Shown: positions 16,289-24,285, counted from the first letter of the stretch. The stretch is DNA of 64,000 nucleotides from Geobacter sp. UBA5730 (GCA_002419465.1 DIGE01000014.1:186001-250000), one strand, 5' to 3'. Translations and numbers: made by a program. The notes: generated from the sequence alone by a model not told the origin.

Positions 16289-18238
16289 TTACGATACATT
16301 TGTCCGTAGTTGCTCCACCACCTGCCGCAGCTCTTCAAAAGATGCAGATGGCGCATGGCGTTGAAGCCAGTCAGCCAGTTCTACCGGCTGCTGGTCTGTC
16401 AGATACCCGTATAACCCTTTCAGGGTATGGGCAGCCCGACCAAGTTCCTGTCGGTCACCCTGTTCAAGTGAGGTATGCAGATGGCGCAGTTCATTGTCAA
16501 CATCAGTCCGCAACATTTCCTGAAAATTGCGGATACGATTCGGGTTGTTACTCAATCCCGCAAGGGCTTGCTGATTCAGCAGCGGCAGCTGTTCCGGGGA
16601 GAGCTCCCCAACCCCATCGCATTGCTGGGCAATGGCTCGCGCCAAATGTTCCGGTATGACCGGCTTTGAGAGCACCACGTTGATTCCGGCGGCATGGCAA
16701 GCCTCGCGGGTGGCGGCATCGACATCGGCGGTGATGGCGATGATCGGCACCGCTGTTTCTGAATGTTCGTGCTCTTGGGCTCTGATCCTGCGGGCAACCT
16801 CGATACCGTCAATGCCGGGCATGCGAATATCCAGCAGAATCAGATCAAACGGTTGCTGCTCCGTTAACTGTAGGGCCTGATGACCATTTTCAGCCAATGT
16901 CACCCGATGCCCCCATGAGGTCAGGATATCTCCCAGTAGTTGCCGGTTGAAGCCATTATCCTCAACCACCAGAATAGCGCACGGCGCGAGCTTTACCGGT
17001 GTTGCCAGAAGCTCCTCCGCCGGCTGTTCTGTTTCCTGAAGCGGCAGATCGACGACAAAACAACTGCCGCCCCCTTCCCTACTGTCAACCGCAATCGTCC
17101 CCTTCATCATCTCCACCAGACTGTGGACAATGGCCAGACCAAGGCCGGTACCGCCGAATTTACGCGAAATGGTCGGATCGAGTTGCCGGAAAGGCTCAAA
17201 AAGCACCGGCAGAAATGAATCAGGAAAGCCGATGCCACTGTCGCGCACCTCGAAGCGGACAACCTGCTCGCTCTTCTTCTCAATGCGGCTGATGCTACAG
17301 GTGACTTCACCGTTTTCGGTAAATTTGACGGCATTGGAAAGCAGATTGGCCAGGGTCTGACGCAGGCGCACCGGATCGCCCAGAACCCAGCGTGGCACGT
17401 CAGCAGCCACAGAAACCCGGAATTCCAACATTTTTTGATGTGCCAGATGACGATACTGCTCTTCCAGGCTGGCGACAAACTGCCGCAGATTGACCGGCAC
17501 CGCTTCAAACTCCAGCCGCCCCGCTTCGATCTTGCTCATATCAAGGATGTTATTGACCAGATCCATCAGAGAACGGGACGACTGTTCCAGAATGGACAGG
17601 TACTGGCTGATTTTATTGGGGTCAGTGGATTTGCGGGCCAGTGTGCTGAACCCCACCAACGCATTCAGCGGGGTGCGGATCTCGTGACTCATGGTGGCCA
17701 GAAACTGACTCTTGGCAATACTGGCGGCATCCGCGGCTATTTTAGCTGCGGAAAGTTCCCTGGTGCGTTCTGCGACCAACTCTTCCAGGAGTCTGTTACG
17801 CTCATCCATCTCCTGCAAGGGGTAGACTTCCCCCTCCTGAGCCATGGCGAACGGAATGGAAATACTGCTGTGACAGATCTTCCAGCCCGCAGGTTCTTTG
17901 CGGAAAATCAGCACCAGACGGGCTATCTTGCGTGAAAGGATATGGTCCTTGATCGGCAGGTGGATGGTAAAGGCGCTGGTAGCGACGGCTATGGTGTCGG
18001 ATAATGACTGGGTGACAAGATCCTTGAGCTCTATGCGGAGCGGCTCCTTGACCTGCGCGAAATCCTTGCGGGTAATGGCGATCCATTCGTCCAGATCCTT
18101 GGTCAGATTGTCGCCGCTGCCGGTAATGCCGGAAAAATCCTCACTGAAAAATTCGGTGAGCCGGTCATCGCGGGAAGCATATTGCCGCAGATAGTCATCA
18201 AACAGTTGCCGGATTTCTGCATGGTCGATTGTTTTCAT
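16289..18238 (-). CDS. Hybrid histidine kinase with NTF2/SnoaL-like sensor, REC and Hpt domains
   Basis: 649 residues with no membrane segments. Residues 1-135 look like an NTF2/SnoaL-like fold (RQLFDDYLRQYASRDDRLTEFFSEDF ... RLVLIFRKEPAGWKICHSS), an uncommon cytoplasmic sensor. A coiled coil (140-178) leads to HisKA with His185 (ATMSHEIRTP), then HATPase_c (N box LLSNAVKF, G boxes DSGIGF and GGTGLGLAI), a receiver domain with Asp470 (LILLDIRMPG), and an Hpt domain with His604 (AAHTLKGLYGYL). The order implies an internal His185-Asp470-His604 relay that hands phosphate to the NtrC-type regulator encoded 12 bases downstream. The block GAGTGTGCTACGCT at 18318-18333 (minus strand) may be its promoter. 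Confidence 0.92.
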   Translation of the reverse strand: MKTIDHAEIRQLFDDYLRQYASRDDRLTEFFSEDFSGITGSGDNLTKDLDEWIAITRKDFAQVKEPLRIELKDLVTQSLSDTIAVATSAFTIHLPIKDHILSRKIARLVLIFRKEPAGWKICHSSISIPFAMAQEGEVYPLQEMDERNRLLEELVAERTRELSAAKIAADAASIAKSQFLATMSHEIRTPLNALVGFSTLARKSTDPNKISQYLSILEQSSRSLMDLVNNILDMSKIEAGRLEFEAVPVNLRQFVASLEEQYRHLAHQKMLEFRVSVAADVPRWVLGDPVRLRQTLANLLSNAVKFTENGEVTCSISRIEKKSEQVVRFEVRDSGIGFPDSFLPVLFEPFRQLDPTISRKFGGTGLGLAIVHSLVEMMKGTIAVDSREGGGSCFVVDLPLQETEQPAEELLATPVKLAPCAILVVEDNGFNRQLLGDILTSWGHRVTLAENGHQALQLTEQQPFDLILLDIRMPGIDGIEVARRIRAQEHEHSETAVPIIAITADVDAATREACHAAGINVVLSKPVIPEHLARAIAQQCDGVGELSPEQLPLLNQQALAGLSNNPNRIRNFQEMLRTDVDNELRHLHTSLEQGDRQELGRAAHTLKGLYGYLTDQQPVELADWLQRHAPSASFEELRQVVEQLRTNVS

Positions 18239-18362
18239 TGAACGGTAGCCCCGATGCTCATGTTACTAAGTGCCAAAAGGAATCTGCTGTTGAGTATCCA
18301 CGCCACCCAATCAGTCGGGAGAGCGTAGCACACTCTACGGCAAACGAGACACCGGAAACAAC

Positions 18363-18386
18363 AAAGGCGGCCGATTGGCCGCCTTT
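18363..18386 (-). terminator. Hairpin AAAGGCGGCC-GATT-GGCCGCCTTT
   Basis: A perfect 10-bp stem with a GATT loop, 13 bases past the DUF815 gene stop, followed on the minus strand by a T-rich TTGTTGTTT. It is one of the recurring GGCGGCC hairpins. Confidence 0.75.
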
Positions 18387-18398
18387 CGCGTGCGTTAA

Positions 18399-19292
18399 CT
18401 ATCCTTGCTGCCGGGCCAGCAGGTAGCGGCCGACATAATTTTTGGAAAACTGGTACGCGGTCCGTCCGCAGCGTTTACTTTTTTCATGGGACCACTTGAT
18501 CGCTTCCTGGTCCAGCTCCGGGGTGTGGGGGATCTCAACCTGCCGCTCCCGCGCCTCGCGGGCAACCGCCAGCCGGACCGCATCCAGGTAGCGATCCTGG
18601 GAAAAGGCATAAAAAGCCACCCAGAGCCCGAAACGGTCCGAGAGAGAGATCTTTTCATCCATCACCTCGCTCTGCTGTAGCTCACCGTTCACAAACATGC
18701 CACCACGCTGGTCGGTCTCATACTCCGGCAACAGGTGACGACGGTTGGAGGTGACATAGATCAGCACGTTTTCCGGCGGTGAATAGACCGAACCGTCCAG
18801 GGCGCTTTTAAGCATCTTGTAGCTCAGTTCGCCCGGCTCGAAGGTCAGGTCGTCGCAGAGCAGGATGAAGCGGTAGGGCTGATCCTCCACCGCGCTGAAG
18901 ATCTCGGAGAGGTAGATCAGATCCTCCTTCTCAATCTGGATCACCCGCAGCCCCTTGGGGGCATATTCATTGATCAGCGCCTTGATGATCGACGATTTGC
19001 CGGTGCCGCGCGATCCCCACAGCAGGGCGTTGTTGGCCGGCAATCCGGCCAGAAACTGGCGGGTATTATTACCCATCACCTCGATCTGCTTTTCCACCCC
19101 CAGCAGCTCCTCAAGCCGGGTGGTATCGGTCACCCGTACCGGCTCAAGATAGCCGGAAAAGGAGTGGCGACGCCAGTTGGCGGCATAGCAGCTCGACCAG
19201 TCCACCGGCTTGACGGTGCGGGGCAGCAGCATCTCGACCGAGCTCAGTACGCGCTCCAGCCGGGCAACAACTTCAGGTTTCAGGTTCAGCAT
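18399..19292 (-). CDS. DUF815 AAA-type ATP-binding protein
   Basis: 297 residues, typical of DUF815 ATPases: P-loop ALLWGSRGTGKSSIIKAL, Walker B FILLCDDLTFE, a sensor region VLIYVTSNRRHLLPE, the family phrase DEKISLSDRFGLWVAFYAFSQD, and a C-terminal helix bundle ending GRTAYQFSKNYVGRYLLA. The family is cytoplasmic and of unknown biological role. It stands alone between the kinase operon and trmO, with a 218-base gap upstream in which I see nothing else. Confidence 0.9.
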   Translation of the reverse strand: MLNLKPEVVARLERVLSSVEMLLPRTVKPVDWSSCYAANWRRHSFSGYLEPVRVTDTTRLEELLGVEKQIEVMGNNTRQFLAGLPANNALLWGSRGTGKSSIIKALINEYAPKGLRVIQIEKEDLIYLSEIFSAVEDQPYRFILLCDDLTFEPGELSYKMLKSALDGSVYSPPENVLIYVTSNRRHLLPEYETDQRGGMFVNGELQQSEVMDEKISLSDRFGLWVAFYAFSQDRYLDAVRLAVAREARERQVEIPHTPELDQEAIKWSHEKSKRCGRTAYQFSKNYVGRYLLARQQG

Positions 19293-19510
19293 GATGGTCT
19301 CTCTTCACAGGTAAATTGCACCACGTACCCTGTCGGCCTGACAGGTGCTGGCGTAAGACGTTACTGGCACGGAAAAGCTGGATCGAAGGGGAGCAGGTGG
19401 AGCCGGGCTGCCGCGTGCGGAGCGACTCATATACCCTACCTGCCGGAGGCGTGTCAAACCGAAAGTATACTGCTTTCACTATATATCAACGTGAGCGGGC
19501 AGATTGAACG

Positions 19511-20029
19511 TTAGCGCACTTTTTTCGGTCCCGGCGCAGAGTTGCGTCCCAGCTTGGCATCCAGTTCGTCGATCCAACCGGCCCTTGAGTCGGGAAAGGC
19601 ATCCGCATAGGGCACGTAGGGCTTGATATCCAGCACCGGCGTGCCATCCAGCAGATCCACCCCCCGCAGATGCAGGGTGCGGCCTTCAATCTTCAGCAAC
19701 TCCACCGCCGACAGACCGATGCCATTGGGGCGATGGGGAGAGCGGGTGGCCAGCACCCCCCGTTTGGGCCCTCCCCGGGGCGGCTTGACCGTACTCTTCC
19801 AGCCCTGGCTCAGGTGAAAGCCAAAGATCAGCCAGATCCGCTGGAAGCCGCTCAGGTCTTGCAGTACCTGCTGATCCAGCCAATCGGCCAACTCAAGCGT
19901 GGCAAGGGCGGCCTGGCCGGTTTCGGTCCCCTCCACCACCGTACTCTGGTGGGGGGCGTCGATCCGCCGGGAGTAAGGAGAGGCCAGGATGCCGATCGGG
20001 CGGTAGCTGTTCAGGGTGTCACAGGTCAT
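19511..20029 (-). CDS. trmO: tRNA (N6-threonylcarbamoyladenosine37-N6)-methyltransferase TrmO/TsaA family
   Basis: 172 residues of the YaeB/TsaA (UPF0066) family: YRPIGILASPYSRR at the N-terminus, GFHLSQGWKSTVKPP, the conserved RSPHRPNGIGLSAVELL that helps form the SAM site, and LDGTPVLDIKPYVPYADAFP. Members with this core methylate t6A37 in tRNA-Thr. The ATG at 20029 is chosen; a longer frame with a TTG at 20065 exists but adds only low-complexity residues. It lies divergently from lysA. Confidence 0.88.
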   Translation of the reverse strand: MTCDTLNSYRPIGILASPYSRRIDAPHQSTVVEGTETGQAALATLELADWLDQQVLQDLSGFQRIWLIFGFHLSQGWKSTVKPPRGGPKRGVLATRSPHRPNGIGLSAVELLKIEGRTLHLRGVDLLDGTPVLDIKPYVPYADAFPDSRAGWIDELDAKLGRNSAPGPKKVR

Positions 20030-20172
20030 AGCGGAAATGCTAGCGCAAGCTGGCTGACCTGACAACCAAAATACCGGCAGGTTTCAGCATTAGTTCCAGA
20101 GAGATGTTGCGCCGAACCGGTCGAAAATGCTACATATGTAAATCTATATCTCTACGCTACGAGGTTGAAACA

Positions 20173-21492
20173 ATGCCCATGAAACAGTTCGGCCCCACCA
20201 AACTGGACGCAGCCCTGATCCCCAAAATAGCCCAGCAATGGGGCACACCGGTCTACCTGCATGATCAGGAATACATCGAAAACAGCTGCCAACAGCTGCT
20301 GAATATGCCCAACGCCTTTGGCCTGCATGTGCGCTATGCCATGAAGGCCAACTCGGATCGCACCGTGCTGCGGGTGGTCACCAATAAAGGACTGGATCTG
20401 GATTGCTCGTCAGTTGATGAAGCGGCCCGCGCCCATGCTGCCGGGGTTCCCTATAGCCGGATGATGCTGACCACCCAGGAGGTTCCCTCCGGCGCGGAGC
20501 GCGCCGAACTGGAAGAGATGATCAAGGCCGGGCTCAAGTACAACGTCTGTTCCATGACGCAGTTTCAACTGATCGCCGACTTTGCCAAGGCCAATCAGGT
20601 CGACCTCTCCATGCGGGTTCATCCCGGCGCGTCCGGCGGCGGTGAAAGTGCCACCCGCGATACCGGCAGTGAATACTCCTGCTTCGGCGTGCACTTAAAC
20701 GATGTCCCCAAGCTGAAGGCCAAGGCAGATGAGCTGGGGCTGCGCTTTACCCAGGTGCATGTGCATATCGGTTCAGGGGGCGATCCGGAAAAATGGCGCC
20801 AGAACATCGACCGCGAACTGGGTTTTGTAAAGACCTATTTCCCGGATGCCGTCACGGTCAGCTTTGGCGGAGGCCTGAAGGTGGCCCGCATGCCGGGTGA
20901 AAAACAGGCCGATATCGCCGCGCTGGGGGCCTATGCCAAACAGCGCATCGAGGAGTTCAAGGCGGCCACCGGTCGTGAACTGCAGATGGAGATCGAGCCG
21001 GGCACCTTTGTGGTGGCCAACTCCGGCCATATCATCACCCGGATTATCGACAAGAAGCTGACCAACGAACTGAACTTCCTGATCGTGGACGGCGGCATGG
21101 AGCTGCTGACCCGCCCGCTGTTGTACGGCTCCGAACACCCGATTGCCATCGTACGCCAGGACGGCACCCTACTCTCCAGCGAATATGACAGCAAGCCAGC
21201 GGCCGGGCTGAAATCGTTCGGGATCGTGGGGCGCTGCTGCGAAAGCGGTGACTCGGTCCGCCTGGACAACGACGGCAACATCGTGCCGGTGCTGATCGCC
21301 GAACCGGAGATCGGCGACTATGTGGTGATCGGCGGCACCGGCGCCTATTCCGAGAGCATGTCACCGGAAAACTACAACTCCCACCGCAAGCCGGGGGCGG
21401 TGATGAAGACCAGGAGCGGCGAACTGGTGCAGATCCGCAAGAAACAGGTGCGTGAGCAGATTTACCAGAACGAACTGGACGTGAAGCTGTAG
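20173..21492 (+). CDS. lysA: Diaminopimelate decarboxylase family PLP enzyme
   Basis: 439 residues of the fold-type III PLP decarboxylase family. The PLP lysine is in VRYAMKANSD, the phosphate-binding/His motif is VHVHIGSGGD, a glycine loop is SFGGGLK, and the substrate-facing Cys motif is VGRCCESGD near the C-terminus, with YS(E)SM later as in DAP decarboxylases. It would convert meso-diaminopimelate to lysine. The ATG at 20173 (MPMKQFG) is used rather than the frame start 69 bases upstream because it fits family length and has GAGG upstream. Unlike the usual Geobacter cluster it stands apart from dapA/dapB/dapL, so a related arginine/ornithine-type decarboxylase cannot be fully excluded. 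Confidence 0.82.
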   Translation: MPMKQFGPTKLDAALIPKIAQQWGTPVYLHDQEYIENSCQQLLNMPNAFGLHVRYAMKANSDRTVLRVVTNKGLDLDCSSVDEAARAHAAGVPYSRMMLTTQEVPSGAERAELEEMIKAGLKYNVCSMTQFQLIADFAKANQVDLSMRVHPGASGGGESATRDTGSEYSCFGVHLNDVPKLKAKADELGLRFTQVHVHIGSGGDPEKWRQNIDRELGFVKTYFPDAVTVSFGGGLKVARMPGEKQADIAALGAYAKQRIEEFKAATGRELQMEIEPGTFVVANSGHIITRIIDKKLTNELNFLIVDGGMELLTRPLLYGSEHPIAIVRQDGTLLSSEYDSKPAAGLKSFGIVGRCCESGDSVRLDNDGNIVPVLIAEPEIGDYVVIGGTGAYSESMSPENYNSHRKPGAVMKTRSGELVQIRKKQVREQIYQNELDVKL

Positions 21493-21514
21493 GCATCGTA
21501 GCAGAGCGTTTTGA

Positions 21515-21550
21515 ACTTTAACAGGCGGCCGATTGGCCGCCTGTTAAAGT
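21515..21550 (+). terminator. Perfect 16-bp stem hairpin after lysA
   Basis: ACTTTAACAGGCGGCC pairs with GGCCGCCTGTTAAAGT around GATT. No long T-run follows, but the A-T base of the stem makes it symmetrical and able to act on both strands. It contains the recurring core. Confidence 0.7.
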
Positions 21551-21590
21551 AAGTGTACTGTCCACGGAATTTCACACAGTTCCACCTACA

Positions 21591-21617
21591 AAAACGGCGG
21601 CCAGCCGGCCGCCGTTT
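21591..21617 (-). terminator. Terminator hairpin AAACGGCGGCC / GGCCGCCGTTT with T-run
   Basis: An 11-bp stem with loop AGCC, followed on the minus strand by TTTTTG, 35 bases after the stop of the secreted-protein gene at 21652. Confidence 0.8.
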
Positions 21618-21651
21618 GGAAGAACAACACTACCACTAAAATTGTCTTACA

Positions 21652-22275
21652 TTACCGCCACTCATACACATACTCTACGGTACAGTTCAACATGGCAATA
21701 CCGACACCACTATTGAAGTAGACCGACATCCTGTCCCCGGAGCGCAGACCGTTAGGGATATCCACCTTCATAACAGCAGTACCGCTACCACTGGGGGCTC
21801 CAAGCTGCTTCAGCGCAGCGCCTCCCATGGTAACCGTGGCGGTTCTGGTGCCAGCGGTAGTTCCGCCTGACGACATGCCGGAAGGCCCGCGGTACATAGT
21901 GAAACGGTGGGTCAACCGCTGCGCATCAGGGTTGTTGACCGTTTGCTTCACGGTCTGTGCAAGCACCGTCCCGCCCTTGAGTGTCGCAGGCATTCTTCCC
22001 CAATCATAGCGGACATCCAGGAAGTTCAGCCGGTAACTCATGCCGTTTGGTTGGCCGAGCTCAATGTTCAGCGTGGTTGAAAGCTCAAACCGCTTATCGG
22101 TATTACGGGGGACCGCAGGTTTCGCCGACTTGACCAGCACCCACCTCCAGCCCTTCTGTCCACTGGCAGCCTGCTCCCGATTACCGGCAAAACCGGTCGT
22201 ACAAAACAGCCCAAGCACAAGCAACATCAGCACCGCTACCGATAAAAACTGTGTAAAACTTTTTTTGATGTTCAT
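21652..22275 (-). CDS. Secreted protein of unknown function
   Basis: 207 residues with a clear signal peptide (MNIKKSFTQFLSVAVLMLLVLGLFCTTGFA, cleavage after residue 30). The mature part is beta-rich: GWRWVLVKSAKPAVP, FELSTTLNIELG, YRLNFLDVRYDWGRMPATLKGG, a Ser/Gly/Thr-rich loop (GPSGMSSGGTTAGTRTATVTMGG), and VMKVDIPNGLRSGDRMSVYFNSG. I do not recognise the family. It ends at its own terminator and is preceded by a second hairpin (22371-22398), so it is a single-gene unit at the edge of the accessory patch. Confidence 0.65.
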   Translation of the reverse strand: MNIKKSFTQFLSVAVLMLLVLGLFCTTGFAGNREQAASGQKGWRWVLVKSAKPAVPRNTDKRFELSTTLNIELGQPNGMSYRLNFLDVRYDWGRMPATLKGGTVLAQTVKQTVNNPDAQRLTHRFTMYRGPSGMSSGGTTAGTRTATVTMGGAALKQLGAPSGSGTAVMKVDIPNGLRSGDRMSVYFNSGVGIAMLNCTVEYVYEWR

Positions 22276-22370
22276 ACCTTGCTCCCATCTGTCTGTTTAT
22301 GTCCAAATCCAGCGTACATCTCTAAGCATAACGGTACCTGCCTGTTTGTCAACGTGCCGCACAACAAGCA

Positions 22371-22398
22371 ACAATGGCGGCCGATTGGCCGCCATTGT
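22371..22398 (-). terminator. Perfect hairpin ACAATGGCGGCC-GATT-GGCCGCCATTGT
   Basis: A 12-bp perfect stem with the recurring core, 25 bases after the toxin gene stop. It probably ends the RelE-type operon. Confidence 0.7.
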
Positions 22399-22422
22399 GA
22401 ATTAAGTGTGATATCTCAAAAA

Positions 22423-22704
22423 CTATCTCGACCAGTACACCTCGTCATGACTGCCGATGTCGAGCAGGATGATCTCATTTTCAGTGACCATGACGGTCAG
22501 GGTGATGCGATAGCTGTGGGTCCGGCTCACCGCCTGAACGCCTTTCAGTTTGCCGGTCAGATGGTGAAACTTGAGATGGGGTTGGAACGGGTCGGTTTCC
22601 AGGTCGCGTAAAATTCCGGCGAATTTAGTCCGCAGTTCAGGGTGATGCTTAACGAACTTTTCGGAAGCACGGGTGAAATAGGCAGTCCAGACCAGAGCAT
22701 ACAT
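22423..22704 (-). CDS. RelE/YafQ-type toxin (mRNA interferase)
   Basis: 93 residues with the RelE fold pattern: FTRASEKFVKHHPELRTKFAGILRDLETDPFQPHLKFHHLTGKLKG, then SYRITLTVMVTENEIILLDIGSHDEVYW. The pairing YRI ... IILLDIGSHDEVY is typical of YafQ/RelE toxins, which cut mRNA on the ribosome; His near the C-terminus and Lys/Arg in the middle fit a catalytic site. It begins one base after the antitoxin gene stop, the classic toxin-second order on one transcript. Confidence 0.86.
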   Translation of the reverse strand: MYALVWTAYFTRASEKFVKHHPELRTKFAGILRDLETDPFQPHLKFHHLTGKLKGVQAVSRTHSYRITLTVMVTENEIILLDIGSHDEVYWSR

Positions 22705-22705
22705 G

Positions 22706-22969
22706 CTACTCTTCCAGCCCCAGTTCCTTGATCAGATCAGCGGCACTTCCCCGCCGTACCCGCCCGGCCTTCAGATCCGCCAGTGACGATTTTACCCGTG
22801 CCACGTAGGCCTCCTCGGCGTCGGCCACCAGCTCTCTGTAGCGTTCCTCTGTCAGCACCACATACTCAGGCCGGTTGTTACGGATCAGATGCACATCACC
22901 GTTGACGATCAGATCGTCCAGCGCGGCAAGGCCGCGGCGTTTTAGCTCTTGCGCAGGGACGGTATTCAT
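22706..22969 (-). CDS. Phd/YefM-type antitoxin
   Basis: 87 residues. The N-terminal half (MNTVPAQELKRRGLAALDDLI ... GDVHLIRNNRPEYVVLTEERYREL) is a Phd/YefM-like DNA-binding fold, and the acidic C-terminal half (EAYVARVKSSLADLKAGRVRRG) would wrap the toxin. It precedes the RelE-type toxin by one base. Autoregulation by the complex at its own promoter is usual for such pairs; the promoter should lie at 22970-23040. Confidence 0.86.
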   Translation of the reverse strand: MNTVPAQELKRRGLAALDDLIVNGDVHLIRNNRPEYVVLTEERYRELVADAEEAYVARVKSSLADLKAGRVRRGSAADLIKELGLEE

Positions 22970-23051
22970 AGTGGCACCTCTCTAGGTACTTAATCGAGTA
23001 TCCAGATTATGCCACAACAGGCACCAACTGACCACTAGAATTTACAAAACA

Positions 23052-23080
23052 AGCAAGGCGGCCGATTGGCCGCCATTGCT
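23052..23080 (-). terminator. Hairpin with GGCGGCC-GATT-GGCCGCC core
   Basis: AGCAAGGCGGCC and GGCCGCCATTGCT pair with one bulged base. It follows the broken frame at 23090-23285 on the minus strand and is a member of the recurring family. Confidence 0.6.
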
Positions 23081-23089
23081 GTTTGAACA

Positions 23090-23285
23090 AACAACACTGT
23101 CTTGATACTTTTTAGCTGGGTTAATCTGATATAAATCCGGCGGGGAGAATAAAGTGGGTTCATATCTTCAGCACTACCGCTGGTACCCACCCAATTAACC
23201 CAGTTTGTTCCATCCAGGGACATCTTTCTCCGGCAACAGAATTGGGAGGAATAGTAAAAACAAACCTGTTACCGATCTAAAAGCC
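23090..23285 (-). pseudogene. Possible C-terminal remnant of a secreted or surface protein
   Basis: On the minus strand one frame reads NRFVFTIPPNSVAGE and, after a frame change, the next reads SLDGTNWVNWVGTS, GSAEDMNPLYSPRRIYIRL. Both pieces look like genuine beta-sheet protein and abut in the right order, which suggests a frameshifted end of an exported protein. There is no plausible full gene and I do not recognise the family. Confidence 0.3.
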
Positions 23286-23322
23286 GACTTAAACATAATT
23301 TCCCTCGCAGTTCCAGAGACTG

Positions 23323-23724
23323 TTATTCAACTTCAATCGTCTCCGCACCAGACAAAATTATCAGCACCGCTTCACGAATTACCACTACCGACCTAAGCGA
23401 CTCCGCTGCATCATCCTTGTCCGCCGACATTCCCGGATATCTGACCTCAACCGCCATTGCCGACAGTATTCTGGCGTGTGGCACTATCCGCCCAAGACTT
23501 GGATACGTCTCAATCAAAAAGTTGGCCAGGGCCTCAAGATCATGGATGCGCGGGACGCGCATACCGGCCTCAATCATCACGGCCTTGAGATATTTTTCGG
23601 CGCATTGTTGGGCATGAAAGCAGACAGCATCGTAATTGGGCGACTCATCAACAACGGCCTCGCGCTGTGCAGTGGCCAGGTCGGCCTCGGCCTTGGTAGT
23701 CCATTCGCCGGTTTCAGGCTTCAT
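23323..23724 (-). CDS. HEPN-domain protein of a HEPN/MNT module
   Basis: 133 residues from the ATG at 23724 (MKPETGEW), which overlaps the end of the MNT gene by 11 bases. It has the HEPN pattern: KAEADLATAQREA, YDAVCFHAQQCAEKYLKAVMIEAG, then RVPRIHDLEALANFL (an R-x4-H spacing is present) and ILSAMAVEVRYPG. HEPN proteins of such pairs are usually the RNase toxin and the MNT partner the antitoxin, but the role of the R-x4-H here as the active site is inference. The upstream frame start at 23745 is rejected because of the coupling. Confidence 0.85.
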   Translation of the reverse strand: MKPETGEWTTKAEADLATAQREAVVDESPNYDAVCFHAQQCAEKYLKAVMIEAGMRVPRIHDLEALANFLIETYPSLGRIVPHARILSAMAVEVRYPGMSADKDDAAESLRSVVVIREAVLIILSGAETIEVE

Positions 23725-24025
23725 ATAACACCGTGCCGCGGGCAACGATTTCAGTCAGAAGCATATCGTGCATTGCAAGACGTTCCTGGAGCTGTCCCGG
23801 AGTGCGAACCATCAGATCAAGCGGGATGGCCGGCTTGATACGGTCCCTGATCTCAACAGCGAACCGCCAGGGTTTACCTTCAAAATCGGCAACGACCAGA
23901 AGGTCAACATCCGAATCGGCATCTGGGGCACCCCAGGAATGAGAGCCGAACAAAATAATTTTATGAGGGGCGAATTCCCTGCGGATCTGTTCAGAAATTT
24001 GCTGGATATCAGTTGTGGTTGCCAT
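23714..24025 (-). CDS. MNT-type nucleotidyltransferase (HEPN/MNT antitoxin)
   Basis: 103 residues of a minimal nucleotidyltransferase. The motif FGSHSWGAPDADSDVDLLVV is the G-S-x10-D-x-D signature with both metal-binding aspartates, and LDLMVRTPGQL carries the third acidic position. The ATG has AGGAG seven bases upstream. It precedes and overlaps the HEPN gene, so the two are translationally coupled. In characterised pairs the MNT protein silences the HEPN toxin, in some cases by adenylylation. Confidence 0.87.
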   Translation of the reverse strand: MATTTDIQQISEQIRREFAPHKIILFGSHSWGAPDADSDVDLLVVADFEGKPWRFAVEIRDRIKPAIPLDLMVRTPGQLQERLAMHDMLLTEIVARGTVLYEA

Positions 24026-24048
24026 ACCAATCTCCTGTTACGCTAATA

Positions 24049-24195
24049 CTACAAAAAAAGAGATGCAGTAATCAACGCTCGGTAATCCCATGGGCAGTTT
24101 CCGAAAAGACCGACGCTCACGACACCGAAACGCTGGGCCATTTCCTCTTTGTGCGTCTGCAAGAACATAAGGATGTCGTTTTTGTTGCTAACCAT
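24049..24195 (-). pseudogene. Truncated second MNT-type nucleotidyltransferase
   Basis: A 48-codon frame starting MVSNKNDILMFLQTHKEEMAQ, then FGVVSVGLFGN, which matches the first 35 residues of another MNT subfamily up to the G-S motif, where Asn replaces Ser. The rest (CPWDYRALITASLFL) is unrelated and the two aspartates are missing. It lies directly upstream of the intact MNT/HEPN pair, on the same strand, and looks like the remnant of a second module. Confidence 0.65.
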
Positions 24196-24246
24196 ACCAT
24201 AACTCCTAAAACACACTTACTGGGAGTATACGTTTGCAATATCTAA

Positions 24247-24281
24247 AAGGCAAGAAGGGCAGCCAATTGGCTGCCCTTCTT
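24247..24281 (-). terminator. Terminator of dapL
   Basis: AAGAAGGGCAGCC and GGCTGCCCTTCTT pair around AATT, followed by a T-rich stretch (CTTTTAG) on the minus strand, five bases after the dapL stop. Confidence 0.8.
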
Positions 24282-24285
24282 CAAT

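Larger units (their letters stand above)
22970..23322. other. Gap with hairpin and gene debris
   Basis: About 350 bases between the antitoxin and HEPN genes. It contains the hairpin at 23052-23080 and, on the minus strand, protein-like but broken frames (see 23090-23285). The antitoxin promoter should also be here. Confidence 0.45.

Noticed and set aside
19293..19510. Possible small RNA or gene between the DUF815 gene and trmO
   Set aside because: A short inverted repeat (CCTGTCGGCCTGACAGG) is present, but no promoter, terminator or frame supports a gene.
20104..20172. N-terminal extension of lysA
   Set aside because: The 23 extra residues are Arg/Cys-rich, not family-like, and lack a ribosome-binding site.
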